Shown in pieces: positions 27,634 to 36,416 of a stretch of 64,000 nucleotides of DNA. The notes below the pieces were generated by a model that saw only the letters and a program-made list of their open reading frames with translations, had not been told where the DNA came from and ran no database searches. The first letter of the stretch is position 1. Each line of letters begins with the position of its first letter. Source of the DNA: Rhizobiaceae bacterium (GTDB lineage: Bacteria > Pseudomonadota > Alphaproteobacteria > Rhizobiales > Rhizobiaceae); NCBI GenBank assembly GCA_023953835.1, contig JAMLJB010000001.1, positions 3,693,501 through 3,757,500 of the forward strand, given 5' to 3'. The translations under genes were made by a program, and so were the position numbers.

Positions 27634-30051
27634 GTGGGGGCATTGAGGGGACATAGCCTCACGCGCAGTGCGACACAAAGGCTGTGCCGGCAGACGGCGC
27701 TGGCCTGCCTGTTCGCGTTGTCGCTCGGCGTGTACCCGACCGTTGCGCAGGACCTCAGCCCCTATGCCGCCGATGTCCCTTCCGATTCCCAGATGCTGCT
27801 GGAATCGGACGTACTGACCTACGACCAGGACGCCAACACTGTCAGCGCCTCGGGGCAGGTTCGCATCGAATATGCAGGCAACCGCCTCGTGGCGGAACGC
27901 GTGACCTACGACCGCAATACGGGGCGGCTGAAGGCGATCGGCAATGTCGAGATCGTCGAGAAGGACGGCAACAAGATCTACACCGACGAGATCGACGTCA
28001 CGGACGATTTCGCGGACGGCTTCATCAACAGCCTGCGCGTCGAGACCATCGAAAAGACCTACTTCGCCGCCGAGAGCGCCGACCGCAAGGGCGGCAACGT
28101 CACCACATTCAACAACGGCGTGTACACGGCCTGCGAACCTTGCGAGGAGCAGCCGAACAAGGCGCCGATCTGGCGCGTCAAGTCGCGCAAGATCATCTGG
28201 GACGGACAGGAAAAGACGATCCGCTTCGAGCGATCGCATTTCGAAATGTTCGGAATGCCCATTGCTTACTTGCCCGCATTCGAGGTCCCCGACCCGACGG
28301 TCAAGCGCAAGAGCGGCTTCCTGTTCCCTGGCATCGTGTTCAACAGCAAGCTCGGCACCGGCATCACGGTTCCTTACTACATCGCGCTTTCGCCGACTTA
28401 TGACCTCACGCTCAAGGGCACCGGCTATACGAAACAGGGCTTTCTCGGCGAGGCCGAATGGCGACAGAAGTTCAATTCCGGGGAATACAATCTCAAGATT
28501 GCCGGCATCGATCAGGCCGACCCGGATGCGTTCGAATCCTATTCGGTGGATCGCGGCCCGCCCGGCGACCCCAACAAGCTGCGCGGCATGGTCGGAACCA
28601 AGGGCCGCTTCGAGATCAATCCGCGCTGGACGTTCGGCTGGGACCTGCTGCTTCAGTCCGACAAGAATTTCTCGCGCACCTATTCGATCGAAGGCTTCAA
28701 CGAGTGGATTCATCGGTCGGAGGTCTACCTGACCGGGCTCGGCGAGAGGAACTATTTCGACCTGCGCTTCATGAAATTCCAGGTGCAGGAAAAGCAGCGT
28801 GACGACAATTCCTCTTCGCGCGACGACAAACAGCCCTGGGTGCTGCCGAGCTTCGATTATGTTGCGATCCCCGACGAGCCAGTGGCAGGCGGTGAGCTGA
28901 AGCTCACGCTCAATTCGCGTGTCATCAACCGCTCGGAGCTTGATTACGTCGTGGACAGCGACCTGCCCGACGATGCAGACGTGACGGCGGTACGCGGCAT
29001 CGAGGGCACGGATGGCCGGCTGAGCGGTGAAGCCGAGTGGAAGCGCGAATTCGTTGCTCCGGGCGGGCTGGTCATTACGCCGGTGCTCGCCCTGCTGGGT
29101 GAGGCGCGCATGGCCGATCAGAGCGATTCCTCGACCGCCGCTATCGAAAACATGGCCAATCAGCTTGGCGTCGGCGCGGACGTGCGGTCAGAATATTATC
29201 GCTATATGGCGACTGCCGGGCTTGACGTCCGCTGGCCGGTTCTGTTCTCGACAACGAGTTCGACCCACATTCTGGAGCCCGTCGCGCAGCTCTTCGTACG
29301 CCCCGACGAGCAGGATGTAAGGGACCTCGGCATATCCAACGAGGATTCGCAGAGCTTCGTGTTCGACGCGACCTCCCTCTTCGACCGGGACAAGTTCGCC
29401 GGCTATGACCGCATCGAAGGCGGGACGCGCGCGAATCTCGGCATCCGCTATACCGGATCGCTTGCGAGCGGCTGGACCACCAACGCGTTGTTCGGCCAAT
29501 CCTACCATCTGGGCGGCCTCAACTCATTCGCCGCGCCTGACCTCGTAAACGCCGGCGCCGAATCCGGACTGGAGACGGACCGTTCGGACTATGTCGGCCT
29601 TGTCGGCTTTGCCAGCCCGTTCGGATTGTCCGCCTCGCTGAGTGGCCGGTTCGACGAGGAGACTTTCGAGGCGCGTCGCACCGAGGCGCGCGCCGCCTAC
29701 ACAAATTCGCCGGTCTCGATCACCGCCAAATATGCTTTCATCCAGGCCCAGCCCGTGTACGGCTTCGCGACCGACCGACATGAAGTGACCGTAGGCGGCA
29801 GCCTGAGGTTCCACGAATCCTGGAGAGTGTTCGGTTCGGGCACATATGATCTTGAGTCGGATTATGTGTCGGCGAACTCTTTCGGCTTCGGATATGCCGA
29901 CGAGTGCTTCACTTTCGCGTTAACATATAGCGAGTCACGCACGCTCATCGGCGACACGCGGGAAACCGACGACACTCAGAACATAGGTTTTCAGCTGTCT
30001 TTCCGCACGATCGGCGATTTCGGCAACAGCAGCAGCAACTTCCTGCAATAG
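27634..30051 (+). CDS. lptD: LPS-assembly protein LptD
   Basis: This 805-residue outer-membrane protein inserts LPS into the outer leaflet. After a signal peptide (ALACLFALSLGVYPTVAQ) comes an OstA/LptA-like beta-taco domain (about 50-170; LLESDVLTYDQDANTVSASG). A C-terminal barrel ends in an amphipathic pattern (FQLSFRTIGDF). Cysteines C165 and C168 (ACEPCEEQ) are near the domain junction. The start is GTG at 27634, immediately after the lptG stop; no ATG gives the signal peptide. The order lptF-lptG-lptD supports the call. Confidence 0.92.
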   Translation: MGALRGHSLTRSATQRLCRQTALACLFALSLGVYPTVAQDLSPYAADVPSDSQMLLESDVLTYDQDANTVSASGQVRIEYAGNRLVAERVTYDRNTGRLKAIGNVEIVEKDGNKIYTDEIDVTDDFADGFINSLRVETIEKTYFAAESADRKGGNVTTFNNGVYTACEPCEEQPNKAPIWRVKSRKIIWDGQEKTIRFERSHFEMFGMPIAYLPAFEVPDPTVKRKSGFLFPGIVFNSKLGTGITVPYYIALSPTYDLTLKGTGYTKQGFLGEAEWRQKFNSGEYNLKIAGIDQADPDAFESYSVDRGPPGDPNKLRGMVGTKGRFEINPRWTFGWDLLLQSDKNFSRTYSIEGFNEWIHRSEVYLTGLGERNYFDLRFMKFQVQEKQRDDNSSSRDDKQPWVLPSFDYVAIPDEPVAGGELKLTLNSRVINRSELDYVVDSDLPDDADVTAVRGIEGTDGRLSGEAEWKREFVAPGGLVITPVLALLGEARMADQSDSSTAAIENMANQLGVGADVRSEYYRYMATAGLDVRWPVLFSTTSSTHILEPVAQLFVRPDEQDVRDLGISNEDSQSFVFDATSLFDRDKFAGYDRIEGGTRANLGIRYTGSLASGWTTNALFGQSYHLGGLNSFAAPDLVNAGAESGLETDRSDYVGLVGFASPFGLSASLSGRFDEETFEARRTEARAAYTNSPVSITAKYAFIQAQPVYGFATDRHEVTVGGSLRFHESWRVFGSGTYDLESDYVSANSFGFGYADECFTFALTYSESRTLIGDTRETDDTQNIGFQLSFRTIGDFGNSSSNFLQ

Positions 30052-30139
30052 CCGGATCATTGCACCCCTATCCGGCGATCATCGTTTCGCCGCATAAAAT
30101 TGGCAGAGCCTCAAAAACAGATTCATTGGGACGGAATTG

Positions 30140-31078
30140 ATGCGCGGTGTGAGGAAAAGACTGGTCCTGTTGAGTGTGCTGGCCGCATTTGCAGCCGGAG
30201 CTGTAGGCACGAGCGTTCCTGCGGTCGCCAGCGAGGTCAAGTACATCGTCAACGGACAGGCGATCACCACCTATGACATCCAGCGCCGCGCCGCTTTCCT
30301 GAAGCTTCAGCGCGCGAAGGGGAACGTCAACCAGCTTGCTTCCGACCAGATGATCGAGCAATCGCTCAAACAGGCGGAAATGAAGCGGATGAATATCCGC
30401 ATCAGCGATCGGCAGGTGGACGACGCCTATGCCAGGTTCGCAAAGAACAACAAGATGACGCTCGAACAGCTCGACACTGTCATGAGCAAATCAGGCGTGA
30501 CGAAATCTCATTTCAAGGAGTACATCCGCAGCCAGATGGGCTGGGGGCAGGTCGTGAACGCCAAGGCGGGCGGCAATGGCGACGGGCGCGTCACCGAGCA
30601 GGAAGCCGTGCGCCGCATGCTTCAGCAGGGCGGCCAGAAGCCGCGCGCGACCGAATACATGCTCCAGCAGGTGATCTTTGTGGTTCCCGCCAAGGAGCGC
30701 GCGAAGCTGCCGGCGCGCCGCCGTGAAGCGGAGGCGATGCGCAACAGGTTCAACGGCTGCAATGCGTCGCGTGAGCTCGCGAAGGGCCTGATCGACGTGA
30801 CCGTGCGCGATCTCGGACGCGTACTTGAGCCCCAACTGCCGATCGACTGGGCGGATTCGATCAAGGCGACCAAGGCCGGAGGCGCCACCAAGGTTCGCGA
30901 TACGGAACGCGGCGTGGAATTCATCGGGATTTGCAGTGCCCGCGAAGTGTCGGACGACCGCGTTGCGCAGATGGTATTCCAGCAGGAAGAAAACGGCGGT
31001 CCGGACGCAGGCGGCGATGATCTGTCCAAGAAGTTCCTGAAGGAGCTTCGTGACAAGGCCAAGATCACACAACGCTAA
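30140..31078 (+). CDS. surA: SurA-like periplasmic chaperone/peptidyl-prolyl isomerase
   Basis: This 312-residue protein has a signal peptide ([24 protein letters not shown]), then the SurA N-terminal fold ([20 protein letters not shown]) and a C-terminal region resembling a single parvulin domain ([14 protein letters not shown] onward). It helps outer-membrane proteins such as LptD fold. ATG at 30140 is chosen; a TTG one codon upstream is possible. Only one divergent isomerase domain is visible, against two in E. coli SurA. The position between lptD and pdxA is typical. Confidence 0.85.
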   Translation: MRGVRKRLVLLSVLAAFAAGAVGTSVPAVASEVKYIVNGQAITTYDIQRRAAFLKLQRAKGNVNQLASDQMIEQSLKQAEMKRMNIRISDRQVDDAYARFAKNNKMTLEQLDTVMSKSGVTKSHFKEYIRSQMGWGQVVNAKAGGNGDGRVTEQEAVRRMLQQGGQKPRATEYMLQQVIFVVPAKERAKLPARRREAEAMRNRFNGCNASRELAKGLIDVTVRDLGRVLEPQLPIDWADSIKATKAGGATKVRDTERGVEFIGICSAREVSDDRVAQMVFQQEENGGPDAGGDDLSKKFLKELRDKAKITQR

Positions 31079-31097
31079 AGCACTTTTCGACGCGCAT

Positions 31098-32105
31098 ATG
31101 ACCAAGATTCTGGCGCTCACTTCGGGCGATCCTTCCGGGGTGGGACCTGAACTCGCGCTGGCCTGCTGGCGGCTTCGGCATCCGCTCGGCCTGCCGCCCT
31201 TCTTCCTGCTGTCCGATCCCGACTTCCTGCGAAGCCGCATGCGCCGCCTGGATATGAACATCCCAATCGCGATCGCCGATCCGCAGACGGCCGCCTCGGC
31301 GTTTTCCGATGCCCTGCCGGTCGTGCCACTTGCCGCTAACTTCGCCGATAGCCCTGCAACGCCGTTGCGGGAAAATGCAGCCGGGGTGATCGAGGCCATC
31401 GACCGCGCGGTCGAACTGGTCATGGCCGGCGATGCCTCAGCCGTCGTCACCTGCCCGATTGCAAAGAAGCCGCTCTATGATGCGGGCTTCGCCTTCCCCG
31501 GACACACCGAATATCTTGCGCATCTGGCGCAGTCGCGAACCGGCAAGGCTGTCCTTCCCGTGATGATGCTTGCCGGACCCGATCTCAGGACGGTGCCGGT
31601 GACGATCCATATTCCGCTGGCCGAAGTGCCGCGACAACTGACCACCGATCTCATATTCGACACCGCGCGGATCGTTGCGCACGACCTGACCGCGCGCTTT
31701 GGAATCGAAAGGCCGAGGCTGGCGATAGCGGGGATGAACCCGCATGCAGGTGAAGGTGGCGCGCTCGGTCGCGAGGATGCAGAGATCGTGCTTCCGACCG
31801 TCGAGCGGCTGCGCGGCGAAGACATTGATGCGCGAGGCCCCCTCCCCGCGGACACGATGTTCCACGCCCGCGCACGTGCGACCTATGATGCGGCGCTGTG
31901 CATGTATCACGACCAGGCGCTCATTCCGGCCAAGACGCTGGCATTCGACGAAGCCGTCAACGTAACGCTTGGGCTGCCCTTCGTGCGCACATCGCCTGAC
32001 CATGGAACGGCGTTCGACATTGCCGGCAAGGGCGTGGCGAAGCACGAAAGCCTTGTCGCAGCTTTGCGCATGGCCGCCGGCATGGCATGGCGCGAGGGCC
32101 TCTGA
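31098..32105 (+). CDS. pdxA: 4-hydroxythreonine-4-phosphate dehydrogenase PdxA
   Basis: This 335-residue enzyme of pyridoxal phosphate synthesis begins [19 protein letters not shown], the canonical PdxA start. Metal- and substrate-binding segments include [20 protein letters not shown] and [16 protein letters not shown]. The start at 31098 is chosen over an earlier open region that overlaps surA. The stop overlaps rsmA by one base. Confidence 0.94.
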   Translation: MTKILALTSGDPSGVGPELALACWRLRHPLGLPPFFLLSDPDFLRSRMRRLDMNIPIAIADPQTAASAFSDALPVVPLAANFADSPATPLRENAAGVIEAIDRAVELVMAGDASAVVTCPIAKKPLYDAGFAFPGHTEYLAHLAQSRTGKAVLPVMMLAGPDLRTVPVTIHIPLAEVPRQLTTDLIFDTARIVAHDLTARFGIERPRLAIAGMNPHAGEGGALGREDAEIVLPTVERLRGEDIDARGPLPADTMFHARARATYDAALCMYHDQALIPAKTLAFDEAVNVTLGLPFVRTSPDHGTAFDIAGKGVAKHESLVAALRMAAGMAWREGL

Positions 32106-32932
32106 TGGCCGCGCTCGACGGACTGCCACCCTTGCGCGCGGTGATCGAGGAAAACGGGCTGAATGCGAAGAAGGCGCTCGGCCAGAACTTCCTGCTCGAT
32201 CTCAACCTGACCTCGAAGATCGCCCGCAGCGCGGGCGACCTGACGCAGTCGACCGTGCTGGAGATTGGACCCGGACCCGGCGGGCTGACGCGCGCCCTTC
32301 TGCTGAACGGCGCAAGGAAAGTCATCGCCGTCGAGCGCGATGAGAGATGCCGACCGGCGCTTGATGATATCGCGGCCCACTATCCCGGACGGCTCGAAGT
32401 GATTTTCGGGGATGCCCTGAAGATCGATATGTCCGCGCTGGCGGATGGACTGCCGCTCAAGATCGTGGCCAATCTTCCGTACAATGTCGGCACCGAACTG
32501 CTGGTCCGCTGGCTCACCGTGCCGGACTGGCCGCCCAGCTACGAATCCATGACGCTGATGTTCCAGCGCGAGGTCGCGCAACGCATCGTCGCCGCTCCGG
32601 GCAGCGATGCCTATGGGCGGCTCGGCGTGCTTGCCGGATGGCGCACCAATGCCCGCATCGTTTTCGACGTGCCGCCGCAGGCGTTCACGCCGCCACCGAA
32701 AGTGACCTCTTCGGTTGTCCATCTCGTGCCACGGCATGAGCCGCTTCCGGCGGATGTCGCGCGGCTGGCGCGCGTGACGGAAGCCGCGTTCGGCCAGCGC
32801 CGGAAGATGCTCAGGCAGAGCCTGAAATCGCTCGGCGGCGAGCGCCTTCTGGCGGCAACCGGGATCGACGGAACCCGGCGCGCCGAAACGCTTGCGGTCG
32901 CCGAATTCGTCGCGCTTGCAAATGCAATTTAG
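32105..32932 (+). CDS. rsmA: 16S rRNA (adenine1518/1519-N6)-dimethyltransferase RsmA
   Basis: This 275-residue KsgA-type methyltransferase has the SAM motif [15 protein letters not shown], the N6-adenine active-site motif NLPYNV and the N-terminal [11 protein letters not shown]. It dimethylates two adenines at the 3' end of 16S rRNA. The start at 32105 overlaps the pdxA stop. It is the last gene of the lptF-rsmA run, and a gene on the other strand converges on it six bases later. Confidence 0.94.
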   Translation: MAALDGLPPLRAVIEENGLNAKKALGQNFLLDLNLTSKIARSAGDLTQSTVLEIGPGPGGLTRALLLNGARKVIAVERDERCRPALDDIAAHYPGRLEVIFGDALKIDMSALADGLPLKIVANLPYNVGTELLVRWLTVPDWPPSYESMTLMFQREVAQRIVAAPGSDAYGRLGVLAGWRTNARIVFDVPPQAFTPPPKVTSSVVHLVPRHEPLPADVARLARVTEAAFGQRRKMLRQSLKSLGGERLLAATGIDGTRRAETLAVAEFVALANAI

Positions 32933-32938
32933 CGCGCG

Positions 32939-35083
32939 TCAGTCCGGTCGCAGCGACGCGACATCCGGCGGCGGCAGGGCGAGGATGCGCGCCGCCTCCG
33001 CATAGGCGGCGTCGGCAATATGCGCATGGCCCTCGGCGGTCGGGTGGAACGGTCCACCTAGGCACGCCTCGATAAGGTCCAGGACGCCCCATTGACTGGG
33101 AGGCGGCGGGGTGCCGCTCGCCCGGTACTGCACGAAAAGGCAGATGTCGTTCAGCGTGCGCACCCAGCGCTGGCGGGGCGCGTATGGCCGTGTGTCGCGC
33201 ACTGCGCTGAAGTCGAGGTCGCGGTAAGGCGAGAAAGGTTCGAAATCGAACCAACGGAACTGCTGGTTCACCCGATCCACATAGGGCAGCATCATGTTTT
33301 CCAGCGCAGAGACCGATGAAGCGGTGCGCTTCTGCGCGCACACGCCGTGTTTTGCAAAAGCCTCGCGATGCGAATCCACGAAGTGCCAGTTGCCTGCGGC
33401 CGCCGCCGATTTCAACGCCGGGTAGAGCTTCTTGTTGGCGAAATCGCTCACGAGACGCAGCGTCGGCACGTCTATGAACAGCATCCCGCCAACATTGAAT
33501 CCATCCATGCGTTCGCGCGGGTTCTGCTCGCCGCACACGCGCCCATTCTGGTTGAGTTCAATTTTCGGAAAGGCCGTCATGATGACGTTGGGCTGGCCGT
33601 TCGAGGAGCGGATCGGCAGCAGCGCAAGCGCCTTCCTCAGCGCGGAGAAACGCGCGGGCAGCGCCTGCACCCGACGCTCGGCCTCAACGACATTCTGCGC
33701 CTTCACGATGCTGGCCATGCGCGTCAAAAGGCTTTGTCCCACCACATTGAACTGCGTGGCGAAGCCGGCCAGCGGTGGGCGCGTTTTAGTCAGCACGTCA
33801 ACGATCAAGGGCGTGAAGCCGACATCATTGCCTCCAATCGAAACCAGAAGCAGGTCGATGGGCCGAAGGAAACGCCCCTGCGGACAGCGCCGCAGGGGGA
33901 CGGAGGTGTAGGTCTTTCCGTTTTGCGAAATCGGCTGGTTGAGTGACAGCGGCACCGGGTTCGCACGCGTGATCGCGTCGCGGCACAGTTCGATGGTCAG
34001 CCTGTCGATCTCGCTCATGTCGCGCCGGCGCGGCCCGTCGCCGGTCAATTGTCCGGGGTCGATGCCCTCCGCACCCTTGAACGGCAGCAGCAATCCTTCC
34101 GCCACCTCCGCGCCCGAGCAGGCATAGCCGAGGAAGGTGACGGCGCTGTGCTTCGGATCGGCAAGCGCGATCTGCAACGCAGTGCGCAGATGGTAGCTGT
34201 AGGCCGAGCGGTGGCATTTGCGGTCCAGCCAGTTGGCGGGGCCGTTCGGCCCTCGCACCGGCAGGGAATGGGACTTCTTGTATTTGATCCGCTGCGTCAC
34301 CTCGTCGTAGACGAACGCCTTGTTGAGATTGGCGCGCTGCGACTGGCGGTCGATCTCCACCGGCGAATCGGGATTGCCTTCGCCTGAAGAGAAGCTGTCG
34401 CCGATACCGACGACCAGACGGTCCTTGACCACGATGCGGGGGGCGGTCACCTCCGTGGCGTCAGGCAGGGTGACAGTGATCGCGACCCCCTGCTCCGCTT
34501 CGGGCCGGTCCGGCTCGAACGGGATTCTGGCTTCGATCTGTGCCGTGCAATCGGTGGTCCGCTCCGGGACGAGCGACGCGTTGCGGATGAGCGCGTCGCG
34601 ATCTGCTTTCCAGATGCACTCGCCTTGCGGCGGTTCCTCGAGCTTCAACACAACCGTATGGCCCTGCGGCATCACGTAGTCGGTGCGACGGCCTTCGCCA
34701 AATCGGTCCACCACGCAGGAAGAATGCCATTGCAGGTTGGCGTCCCAGCAAAATGCCTTGCGGCGATTGATATGATGCGCCCAGCCGCGCTCGGGCCGAC
34801 CGCTCGTTCTCGGATTCGCATAGAGCGTGCCGTCGGTCTTGTACCACTCACGCAGCCAGCGCGGGTCGTTGAGCAATCGTTCGAGGTCCGAGACAATGGT
34901 CGCCGGAACGGTTCCGCCCTCAGCCGCCAGCACATCGGCCAGCGCCTCGCGCTGCATCTCAAAATCGGCGTTGTTGGTGAAGAAACGGAACGGATGCTGC
35001 ACGCGCCAGTCGATGGATGGCTGCGCCGCAGCCGCCAGGCAGGAAAATAGCAGAACCGTCAGAATCGAAATCGCCCGAAACAT
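32939..35083 (-). CDS. Large secreted SGNH/GDSL hydrolase
   Basis: This protein of about 714 residues has a signal peptide (ISILTVLLFSCLAAAAQ). After about 200 residues of unassigned N-terminal region comes an SGNH hydrolase: block I GIGDSFSSGEG (S230), block III SIGGNDVGF and the catalytic block V GPFHPTAEGHAHIAD. The GDSFSSGEG form resembles secreted esterases of the SEST type. The N-terminal region is Trp/Cys-containing and may be a beta-sandwich. ATG at 35083 is chosen because it places the signal peptide at the N-terminus; the frame is open to 35158. Substrate unknown. It converges on rsmA. Confidence 0.8.
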   Translation of the reverse strand: MFRAISILTVLLFSCLAAAAQPSIDWRVQHPFRFFTNNADFEMQREALADVLAAEGGTVPATIVSDLERLLNDPRWLREWYKTDGTLYANPRTSGRPERGWAHHINRRKAFCWDANLQWHSSCVVDRFGEGRRTDYVMPQGHTVVLKLEEPPQGECIWKADRDALIRNASLVPERTTDCTAQIEARIPFEPDRPEAEQGVAITVTLPDATEVTAPRIVVKDRLVVGIGDSFSSGEGNPDSPVEIDRQSQRANLNKAFVYDEVTQRIKYKKSHSLPVRGPNGPANWLDRKCHRSAYSYHLRTALQIALADPKHSAVTFLGYACSGAEVAEGLLLPFKGAEGIDPGQLTGDGPRRRDMSEIDRLTIELCRDAITRANPVPLSLNQPISQNGKTYTSVPLRRCPQGRFLRPIDLLLVSIGGNDVGFTPLIVDVLTKTRPPLAGFATQFNVVGQSLLTRMASIVKAQNVVEAERRVQALPARFSALRKALALLPIRSSNGQPNVIMTAFPKIELNQNGRVCGEQNPRERMDGFNVGGMLFIDVPTLRLVSDFANKKLYPALKSAAAAGNWHFVDSHREAFAKHGVCAQKRTASSVSALENMMLPYVDRVNQQFRWFDFEPFSPYRDLDFSAVRDTRPYAPRQRWVRTLNDICLFVQYRASGTPPPPSQWGVLDLIEACLGGPFHPTAEGHAHIADAAYAEAARILALPPPDVASLRPD

Positions 35084-35188
35084 GAAAGCCGCCCTCGTTT
35101 TCGGTGGCGGAAGGGTGACCGACAGGCTCCGCGCCGTCAATCGATGGCAGACATTCATGGTTACCTGAGACGGAGAGTGAAGAACGGA

Positions 35189-36028
35189 CTAAAAGCCCCG
35201 GCTCGCCGCGCGGAACAGCAACCAATGCCGTTTCCACCCAGGGATGTCGGCGACCTCATGCGCCGCCTTGAAGCCCTTCCTGTCGATGGCGTCGAGATAG
35301 GCGCCAGTCAGCGCAACGGGCAGGAATGCAGGGCGCAGTGACAGGGGCAAGTCGCCTGCCTGACTGAGAAAAGCCGTGAGATGTTCTCGCGCCAGCGCCG
35401 TCATCGCTGCAACGGCGCGGCCAAGCGCGGCGTTGTCTCCGCCGTTGAGAAGGCTCTCCACGGAGAGGCCCGACGCCGCGAGGATTTCCGCCGGAACATA
35501 GCACTGGCCACGCGCGCGGTGCAGCGGCAGGAGCCGCAGCAGCCCGGCAATGGCCTGCGCGCAGCCTGCATGCCCGGCAAGTTCCGCGAAAGATGGGGCG
35601 GCAGCCTTATCGAGCACAAGCGCCGACAACTGGATGAGCGCCGATGCCGTCTCGCCGCAATAGCCCTCCAGATCGGTGCGCGACGGCATGGGGTCGTTGT
35701 AGAGATCGAAGATGCGGGCCTCGATGTAGTTATCGAAGGCACCGGGCGGCAGCTCATGGCGGGCGATGGCTTGCATCAACCCGGATGCCAGTGGGTGACC
35801 GGCAGCGGCTTCGGTCGACGTTGAATCAATAGCATCGCGCCACCATTGCAAGCGGATTTCGCCGGGCATCGGATCGTGGATGCGGTCGCGCACCGAGGCG
35901 ATCTCGACATTGAAGGCATAGAGCGCAAACAGCGCGGCGCGGCTCGCCTGCGAAGCATAGAGAACGCTCAGGTAGCGGTCCGGGTCGGCGCGGCGCAGTT
36001 CGGCCGCTATGTCCGGCTCCTGCGGCAT
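35189..36028 (-). CDS. Squalene/phytoene synthase-like protein, NDUFAF6 type
   Basis: This 279-residue all-helical protein belongs to the squalene/phytoene synthase superfamily. The first aspartate-rich motif of true synthases (DDxxD) is not intact: the region reads VRDRIHDP. The sequence EIRLQWWRDAI fits the mitochondrial NDUFAF6-like branch, which helps assemble complex I. It is followed upstream by an NDUFAF3-like gene, strengthening a complex I link. A role in isoprenoid synthesis is less likely but not excluded. Confidence 0.72.
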   Translation of the reverse strand: MPQEPDIAAELRRADPDRYLSVLYASQASRAALFALYAFNVEIASVRDRIHDPMPGEIRLQWWRDAIDSTSTEAAAGHPLASGLMQAIARHELPPGAFDNYIEARIFDLYNDPMPSRTDLEGYCGETASALIQLSALVLDKAAAPSFAELAGHAGCAQAIAGLLRLLPLHRARGQCYVPAEILAASGLSVESLLNGGDNAALGRAVAAMTALAREHLTAFLSQAGDLPLSLRPAFLPVALTGAYLDAIDRKGFKAAHEVADIPGWKRHWLLFRAASRGF

Positions 36029-36415
36029 TCAGTCCACGGCGACGAGCGCGGCCGCCACCGCGCGGTCTTCCGCGAGAAGCACGTTGTAGGTGCGCACCGC
36101 GGCACCCGTGGACATGGGGTCGGCACTGATGCGGTTTTCCCTCAGCACCGCCCGCAATGACGAATCCAGCGGCTTGAGGTCCGGTCCGGTTCCGACCAGC
36201 AGGATTTCCACGCTGTCAGCTTCGGCGATGAGCTTTGCGAAATCGTCCGTGGCAAGCGCGTCGGCATTGGCCGGTTCCCAGCCATAGATTCCAGACGGCA
36301 GGCACAGGATCGAGCCGCGATGCGACATGTCGGCGAAACGGAATCCGCCATTGCCATAGGCCTCGATTGGCGCGCGCCCGGGAAAATGCGCCTCCCGGAT
36401 GACGATTCCTGCCAT
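36029..36415 (-). CDS. Mth938-domain protein, NDUFAF3-like
   Basis: This 128-residue protein matches the Mth938/DUF498 family: GGFRFADMSHRGSILCLPSG, then ILLVGTGPDLKPLDSSLRAVL and the AVRTYNVLLAEDR segment. Its human homologue NDUFAF3 assembles complex I. ATG at 36415 is chosen (MAGIVIREAHFPGR) because it starts one base after the secDF stop; an upstream in-frame start would overlap secDF. Its position after secDF is common in Alphaproteobacteria. Confidence 0.85.
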   Translation of the reverse strand: MAGIVIREAHFPGRAPIEAYGNGGFRFADMSHRGSILCLPSGIYGWEPANADALATDDFAKLIAEADSVEILLVGTGPDLKPLDSSLRAVLRENRISADPMSTGAAVRTYNVLLAEDRAVAAALVAVD

Positions 36416-36416
36416 C